Assembly: GCA_965276955.1 (NCBI GenBank)
Contig: CBDIBP010000041.1
Location: 62,001-126,000 of the forward strand
From: JABDEZ01 sp965276955
GTDB lineage: Bacteria > Bacteroidota > Bacteroidia > Chitinophagales > Chitinophagaceae
Direction: 5' to 3'
Length of the DNA stretch: 64,000 nt
Shown: positions 60,029 through 64,000 of the stretch, in pieces
Layout of the letters: each line of letters starts with the position of its first letter
Position numbering within the stretch: position 1 is the stretch's first letter
Translations under genes and position numbers: made by a program
The notes under the pieces: model-generated
Seen by the model: the letters and a program-made list of their open reading frames with translations, nothing else
Database searches by the model: none
What the model was told of the DNA's origin: nothing

Positions 60029-60418
60029 TTGAGCGGTACGCTAAAAAGAAAGCAAATACAAAGAAACAAAGATAAGGTAACTGGTACATGCTATACATCA
60101 GAAGGAAAGGAAATGGATTTTACACCTTATGAACAAGTACCAGTGCCTATGGCAGCCATCAACTTGTATATAGCATCGGCCCTGAAATATCCATGGAAAG
60201 CAAGGCGTAGGAATATAGAGGGAAGAGTAATAGTAGGCTTTACAATTGCTGAGGATGGAAAGGTGACAAATGTGCATGTTGTAAAGGCTGTAAACGATCT
60301 TCTGGATGACGAAGCAGTACGCGTAATGCAAGAAATGCCAGCGTGGAAGCCGGGAAAAGAAGATGATGTGCCAGTAAAAGTAGCATATATCCAACCAATT
60401 ATATTTAAATTAAGATGA
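60029..60418 (+). pseudogene. TonB-family protein, C-terminal part (frameshifted)
   Basis: The TonB C-terminal domain (about 80 residues): ALKYPWKARRRNIEGRVIVGF, seen as YPWKARRRNIEGRVIVGF, then TIAEDGKVTNVHVVKAVNDLLDDEA in part and MPAWKPGKEDDVPVKV. Such proteins pass proton-motive energy to outer membrane receptors, or act in signalling. The open frame extends upstream to about 59940; the ATG at 60029 is probably internal. Its stop overlaps the next gene (ATGATG). Confidence 0.78.
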
Positions 60419-60708
60419 TGCAGCCATACACCATAATAGAGATATTCCCCAACGGGCGCACTACCCCGCAGATAGAAGAAGATACCGAAGTGATACTAAT
60501 ACAGGATGGTGGTGCCACGGTAGGCATGCTCACCTACGATGTAGAGAACGACTTCACAACACTGGCCATAGAAAGCCCGGTGAATGAAGGAGTCCTCAAC
60601 CCGGAAGCAACAGCATTGATAACACAGTTACATCCGGAGTATTTAAAGACAGATACTTCTATTGTAGTAGCTGCACCACCCGAGTTGGCAGAAAAAATGG
60701 AATGGTAA
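60415..60708 (+). CDS. Uncharacterised small cytosolic protein
   Basis: 97 residues, acidic, with no signal peptide or membrane helix. Predicted alternating strands (YTIIEIFPNG, EVILIQDGGATVGMLTYDV) followed by a helix (NPEATALITQLHP). The start overlaps the TonB stop by 4 bases, so it is translationally coupled to it. ATG at 60415 or 60418. No family recognised. Confidence 0.65.
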   Translation: MMQPYTIIEIFPNGRTTPQIEEDTEVILIQDGGATVGMLTYDVENDFTTLAIESPVNEGVLNPEATALITQLHPEYLKTDTSIVVAAPPELAEKMEW

Positions 60709-60718
60709 CGACAGGAAA

Positions 60719-61156
60719 TTACGGATTAAACACATTTCGCTCAAAATCGAATCCTTTATCTTGCCGGTGAGCATTAAATGCTTCAGGGTCCCCGTATGGG
60801 CCTAAGTATTTATCCTTGTTCAACCCTAATATCATATAAAAGATAAAAGGCAAAAAAACCAAGCCTACCGTAAACCCCTCGTCTTTACCAAAACTCTTAG
60901 AGAGCATATTCAATATCCATACATGCCAGATAAAACCAATGTAAGGTATGAACATAAGGAATATCCACCACCAGGGTTTGCCCACTATTTTTAGCATGAT
61001 GATGATGTTGTAAAATGGTATCATACATTTCCAGCCCTCTTCTCCTGCCTTTTCATATACTTTATATGCACCCACTATCATTAGGATGAGCATGGGCAAA
61101 ATAATGATAAGCATAAAAATGAATACCATACCGAGCATAAGTTGATTTTGTTCCAT
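60719..61156 (-). CDS. DUF5684 family membrane protein
   Basis: 145 residues from the ATG at 61154-61156; three or four membrane helices. The motif YEKAGEEGWKCMIPFYNIIIM, seen as KAGEEGWKCMIPFYN, followed by GKPWWWIFLMFIP, is the DUF5684 signature often found near signal peptidases. Function unknown. Separated from the next gene by a strong terminator. Confidence 0.82.
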   Translation of the reverse strand: MEQNQLMLGMVFIFMLIIILPMLILMIVGAYKVYEKAGEEGWKCMIPFYNIIIMLKIVGKPWWWIFLMFIPYIGFIWHVWILNMLSKSFGKDEGFTVGLVFLPFIFYMILGLNKDKYLGPYGDPEAFNAHRQDKGFDFERNVFNP

Positions 61157-61222
61157 CTTATATAGCGTTTTATAGGATGCAATGATAGTTATTGCAGCGT
61201 GTATTGGCAAATTATTTTTATA

Positions 61223-61254
61223 AAAAGAGCGCTGCATATATGCAGCGCTCTTTT
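61223..61254 (-). terminator. Terminator of the sorting-domain protein gene
   Basis: Perfect 14-bp stem (61223-61236 with 61241-61254), loop TATA, flanked by A and T runs, 24 bases behind the stop at 61278. Confidence 0.88.
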
Positions 61255-61277
61255 CTATTCTAAGCGGGAGAATTAAA

Positions 61278-62129
61278 TTACAATTTTACAACCGGCAGCA
61301 CGCGCTCTGCACCGTTCTGGCTTATTTGCACAGCGTAGTTGCCCTTGCTCCAGTTGCTGCAATTAATAGCAGTTTGTGTTGTACTGCCAGCAGCATTAAT
61401 AACACTGGTGTATACTTTACGGCCTGTTATATCAAATACGTTTATAGCGTAAGTGCCCATAGCGTTGCCCATTTTTATGTTCAGTAAGCTGGTGGTTGGG
61501 TTGGGGTATGCAGTTATCTCTATGTTGTTAGCCAGTTCTGGCACACCCACGTAGCCTTCACTCAAAGTGATAGAGGTATTGCCATTAACATCAGGCGCAT
61601 CAGCGCCACTATTGCCGTTAACAGCATTGAGTGTACAGTACATAGTAACAGTACCCTTCCCGGCAGCAGGTGCTGTCCATGGTATAGAAACGGTATAAGT
61701 GCCCGATGTTCCTGAAAGCGGTGCACTATGTTCTACAATGTTTATAGAACCAATAGTTTTAGTGTGAGAACCGCTTGGTGCAGTAGGCGTACCAGCAGCT
61801 ACCTGGCTGGGGCTACTACCCGTTACTGCTGCGAACTGGTAGCCAAACTTAGACAGGCTCGATGTGTTGTGCCCGGTTATCACCACGGTGTACGAGCCAC
61901 CTGGTTTGTACTTGGTTACAGCGCCGCCTCCCACTGTATCAACTACAATGGACACGGTAGTGTTTGCATTCGTGCCGCCATGGCAGCCACCACCGCCGCA
62001 ACTGGTAGATGTGCCATTAGCGCCTGTTAGGCTAAGGCTACCGACAGATGCGGGGCCATTCTCATAGCTTGATAAGGATAAAATACCTATGCTTGCTGAT
62101 AGTGTAAATAGTAAAATTCTTTTTTTCAT
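61278..62129 (-). CDS. Secreted protein with choice-of-anchor V-like domain and T9SS sorting domain
   Basis: 283 residues. Signal peptide (about 1-22). The N-terminal domain (about 25-195) resembles choice-of-anchor V or reeler-like domains, with a cysteine-rich GTSTSCGGGGCHGG. That is CX4CH, not the CXXCH of c-type haem sites often seen here. The C-terminal 75 residues (ITAYPNPTTSLLNIKMG to the end) are a type A T9SS sorting domain, so it is exported through the type IX system. Role unknown. Confidence 0.87.
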   Translation of the reverse strand: MKKRILLFTLSASIGILSLSSYENGPASVGSLSLTGANGTSTSCGGGGCHGGTNANTTVSIVVDTVGGGAVTKYKPGGSYTVVITGHNTSSLSKFGYQFAAVTGSSPSQVAAGTPTAPSGSHTKTIGSINIVEHSAPLSGTSGTYTVSIPWTAPAAGKGTVTMYCTLNAVNGNSGADAPDVNGNTSITLSEGYVGVPELANNIEITAYPNPTTSLLNIKMGNAMGTYAINVFDITGRKVYTSVINAAGSTTQTAINCSNWSKGNYAVQISQNGAERVLPVVKL

Positions 62130-62293
62130 AAAATTTATTTGGTCATGAGAGTGTAATATAAATATTTTATAAAAAATGAGAAAGATCTTTTTTCTATAGA
62201 CTGATAAAATTTACGAACATTATTCTTTTGATAGGTAACTGAAAATAATAAAAGACGGAAATAAACAATTCAATATACATTGCTTAAAGATGT

Positions 62294-62301
62294 TATTTTT
62301 G
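62294..62301 (+). promoter_or_regulatory. -7 promoter element of the di-haem peroxidase gene
   Basis: TATTTTTG matches TAnnTTTG and ends 6 bases before the ATG at 62307, implying an almost leaderless transcript if used. Confidence 0.4.
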
Positions 62302-62306
62302 TAACA

Positions 62307-63317
62307 ATGAAAAAATTGATTTTTATTGTTGTTGCAGTAATTATAGTTCAGGCATGTAAGAAAGATAGCACATCCGCTACCTTATCTTATAAACCTACAC
62401 CCTACAATTTACAATATCCATCGTTTCTTGCAAATGATCCTTTGCCGCTCATACCTATAGACAATCCATTGACCGAAGAGGGCATCGCATTGGGTAGAAA
62501 GCTGTTTTATGAAAATATGCTCAGCAACAATATGAGCATGAATTGTGCTACATGCCACAAGCAAACAAATGCATTTTCCGATCCACGCCAGTTCAGTTTA
62601 GGAGCAAATAATGCGGTAGGTACCCGCAATGCAATGTCGCTGGTAAACCTGGCATGGAGCAATAAATTCTTTTGGGACGGTCGCAGGACCTCTTTAGAGA
62701 CACAGGCCCACGATCCGGTCACCAATCCTGTTGAAATGGAAAACACATGGCCGGTTGTAGTTCAGCGGCTACAGGCCAGTAGCTTGTACCCTGATCTCTT
62801 TTATAAAGCCTTTGGTACAAAGATCATTGATAGCATTTTGGTAACAAAAGCTATAGCTCAGTTTGAGCGTATCCTTACTTCGTACAATAGCCGCTTTGAT
62901 AAGTTCTCTTACCAGGGGCTCACGCTTACTCCCGCCGAATTCAGAGGTTTTACTGTATTTGGAGGATTTGGCAATTGCGCCAATTGCCACGCAGGGGTGC
63001 AGCTCACAGACCATTCGTTTCGCAACAATGGTCTTGACCTTGTGCCACTTGACTCAGGATTGAGCAAGGTCACTCACGATCCTTCAGACTATGGTAAATT
63101 TAAGGTCCCGAGTCTACGAAATATTGCGCTCACCGCGCCGTATATGCATGATGGAAGGTTTGCCAGGCTCGATGATGTAGTTGAGTTTTACAGCTCTGGG
63201 GTAAATGGGGCGAGTCCTAATGCAGATTCTGTTTTTCAGTTTTTTCCTACCGGTTTTCGTTTAAGTTTTACAGCAAAAACAAGATCTGATAGCTTTTCTG
63301 AAGACAATGACAGATAG
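62307..63317 (+). CDS. Di-haem cytochrome c peroxidase family lipoprotein, C-terminus frameshifted
   Basis: Lipoprotein signal (IIVQAC; Cys17) with start at 62307. Two c-type haem sites: CATCH (Cys80-Cys83-His84) and CANCH (about residue 225). KVPSLRNIALTAPYMHDGRF is the family's conserved C-terminal block. This is the CCP/MauG family, reducing H2O2 in the periplasm or acting on proteins. The last 10-15 residues are out of frame. One base over, from 63283, the expected ending DLIAFLKTMTDSSFITNTSF and a TAA at 63355-63357 appear, so the true gene probably runs to 63357. Confidence 0.87.
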   Translation: MKKLIFIVVAVIIVQACKKDSTSATLSYKPTPYNLQYPSFLANDPLPLIPIDNPLTEEGIALGRKLFYENMLSNNMSMNCATCHKQTNAFSDPRQFSLGANNAVGTRNAMSLVNLAWSNKFFWDGRRTSLETQAHDPVTNPVEMENTWPVVVQRLQASSLYPDLFYKAFGTKIIDSILVTKAIAQFERILTSYNSRFDKFSYQGLTLTPAEFRGFTVFGGFGNCANCHAGVQLTDHSFRNNGLDLVPLDSGLSKVTHDPSDYGKFKVPSLRNIALTAPYMHDGRFARLDDVVEFYSSGVNGASPNADSVFQFFPTGFRLSFTAKTRSDSFSEDNDR

Positions 63318-63466
63318 CAGCTTTATCACCAATACCAGTTTCGGTGACCCAAACTAATGGGTCATATCGATAATTTCTTGGTATTTATATGTGGCTGCTC
63401 GGCTAAAATTATTGTAATTTCCCACCCTCAAATAGCATAGGCTGGAAATTACAGCTTACTATCAGA

Positions 63467-64000
63467 ATGAATTTACCCTTCTTTATAGCGCGGCGGTACA
63501 TGGTGAAACAAAAGGGTGGTTTTTCATCCTTTATCATCCGCATGGCTGTAGTGGCTACAGCGCTAAGCGTGGCGGTAATGTTGCTGGCCATAGCGTTTAT
63601 CACGGGGTTCAAGTTTGCTGTGCGCGAAAAAATGTTCACCTTTTTAGGCAACGTACATATAGAGACCTACAACCCCAATCATTCAGCATCGCTAAGCCTC
63701 GACCCTATAAGTAACGATCCTGCATTGGTGAAGAACATTAAGAGTACACCTCATGTGCTGCAGGTATTCCCTTTCATACAACGACCCGCCATATTGCAGG
63801 CGCATGGCCAAATGGAAGGCCTGTTCCTAAAAGGCATAGACACGCAGTACCGCTTCTCCTCACAAATATCCTTTACCGGCAGCAAGCTCAGTTTCCCAGA
63901 TACCACCTATTCCAGGCAAGTAGTGCTGTCGCAGACCACGGCTTCGCGGCTCAATGTGCAGGTGGGCGATAGTCTGCTGGTATATTTTCTGCAGCCCGGC
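63467..64000 (+). CDS. LolC/LolE-type ABC transporter permease, 3' end beyond the window
   Basis: 178 codons visible. N-terminal FIARRYMVKQKGGFSSFIIR and the first membrane helix (AVVATALSVAVMLLAIAFITG) match lipoprotein-releasing (LolC/E, FtsX-like) permeases; the MacB-like periplasmic domain follows (ISNDPALVKNIKSTPHVLQV, QMEGLFLKGID). Extracts lipoproteins from the inner membrane for transport outward. The ATPase partner is not seen. Confidence 0.87.
   Translation, partial: MNLPFFIARRYMVKQKGGFSSFIIRMAVVATALSVAVMLLAIAFITGFKFAVREKMFTFLGNVHIETYNPNHSASLSLDPISNDPALVKNIKSTPHVLQVFPFIQRPAILQAHGQMEGLFLKGIDTQYRFSSQISFTGSKLSFPDTTYSRQVVLSQTTASRLNVQVGDSLLVYFLQPG

Overview
The window reads as a piece of an ordinary Bacteroidota chromosome, most likely from the Chitinophagales/Chitinophagaceae side of the phylum. 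Support comes from a type IX secretion C-terminal sorting domain, a SusC-like receptor with a carboxypeptidase-regulatory domain, LytTR/LytS signalling, bacillithiol synthesis (BshA), DUF5683 and ISAon1-type genes, a 16S rRNA of Bacteroidota type, promoters of the TTTG-N19-TAnnTTTG class, and a general lack of Shine-Dalgarno sequences. The genus cannot be fixed from the sequence alone.

Layout. 1-9.1 kb: histidine degradation (partial hutI), a DPP-IV type peptidase, a histidine kinase with an ethylene-receptor-like membrane sensor, L-serine dehydratase, a fasciclin protein, SppA and FolK. 9.2-19.6 kb: bshA, an AhpD-like protein, a LytS/LytTR pair, DoxX, a PhaE-like polyhydroxyalkanoate (PHA) synthase subunit broken by two compensating frameshifts, a MaoC/PhaJ-like hydratase, two transporters and an FkbM methyltransferase. 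19.9-26.3 kb: a B12-binding radical SAM protein, a membrane acyltransferase, and an AT-rich restriction-modification island (Vsr, a BsuBI/PstI-family nuclease and a cytosine-5 methyltransferase). 26.7-30.4 kb: accessory genes (desaturase, duplicated-repeat membrane protein, methyltransferase, beta-barrel). 30.9-48.2 kb: housekeeping and envelope genes (RNA helicase, prmC, ribD, yigZ, queG, pcm, Prc protease, lipB, an amino acid permease and a TonB-dependent receptor).

48.3-54.06 kb is a complete rRNA operon, 16S-tRNA-Ile(GAT)-tRNA-Ala(TGC)-23S-5S. It has three promoter-like elements in series, boxA-like sites, and complementary precursor stems around both large rRNAs. Directly behind 5S lie a decayed ISAon1-type insertion sequence and a decayed phosphodiester glycosidase gene, so the operon's downstream flank has been rearranged. 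A GT22 mannosyltransferase-like gene follows. Then comes the rplK-rplA-rplJ-rplL operon, which here is linked neither to nusG/secE upstream nor to rpoBC downstream. The right end holds a frameshifted TonB protein, small membrane and secreted proteins, a di-haem peroxidase with a shifted C-terminus, and the start of a LolC/E-type permease.

Three otherwise good genes (phaE-like, tonB-like, di-haem peroxidase) carry single-base-type frameshifts, mostly at short homopolymers. That suggests residual sequencing or assembly errors as much as true decay. I found no CRISPR array, prophage or clearly new multi-gene system. The most interesting items are the ethylene-receptor-like kinase, the unusual restriction-modification pairing, the rRNA operon control region with a tRNA-like relic, and a possible L10 leader that hides an SD-like sequence.
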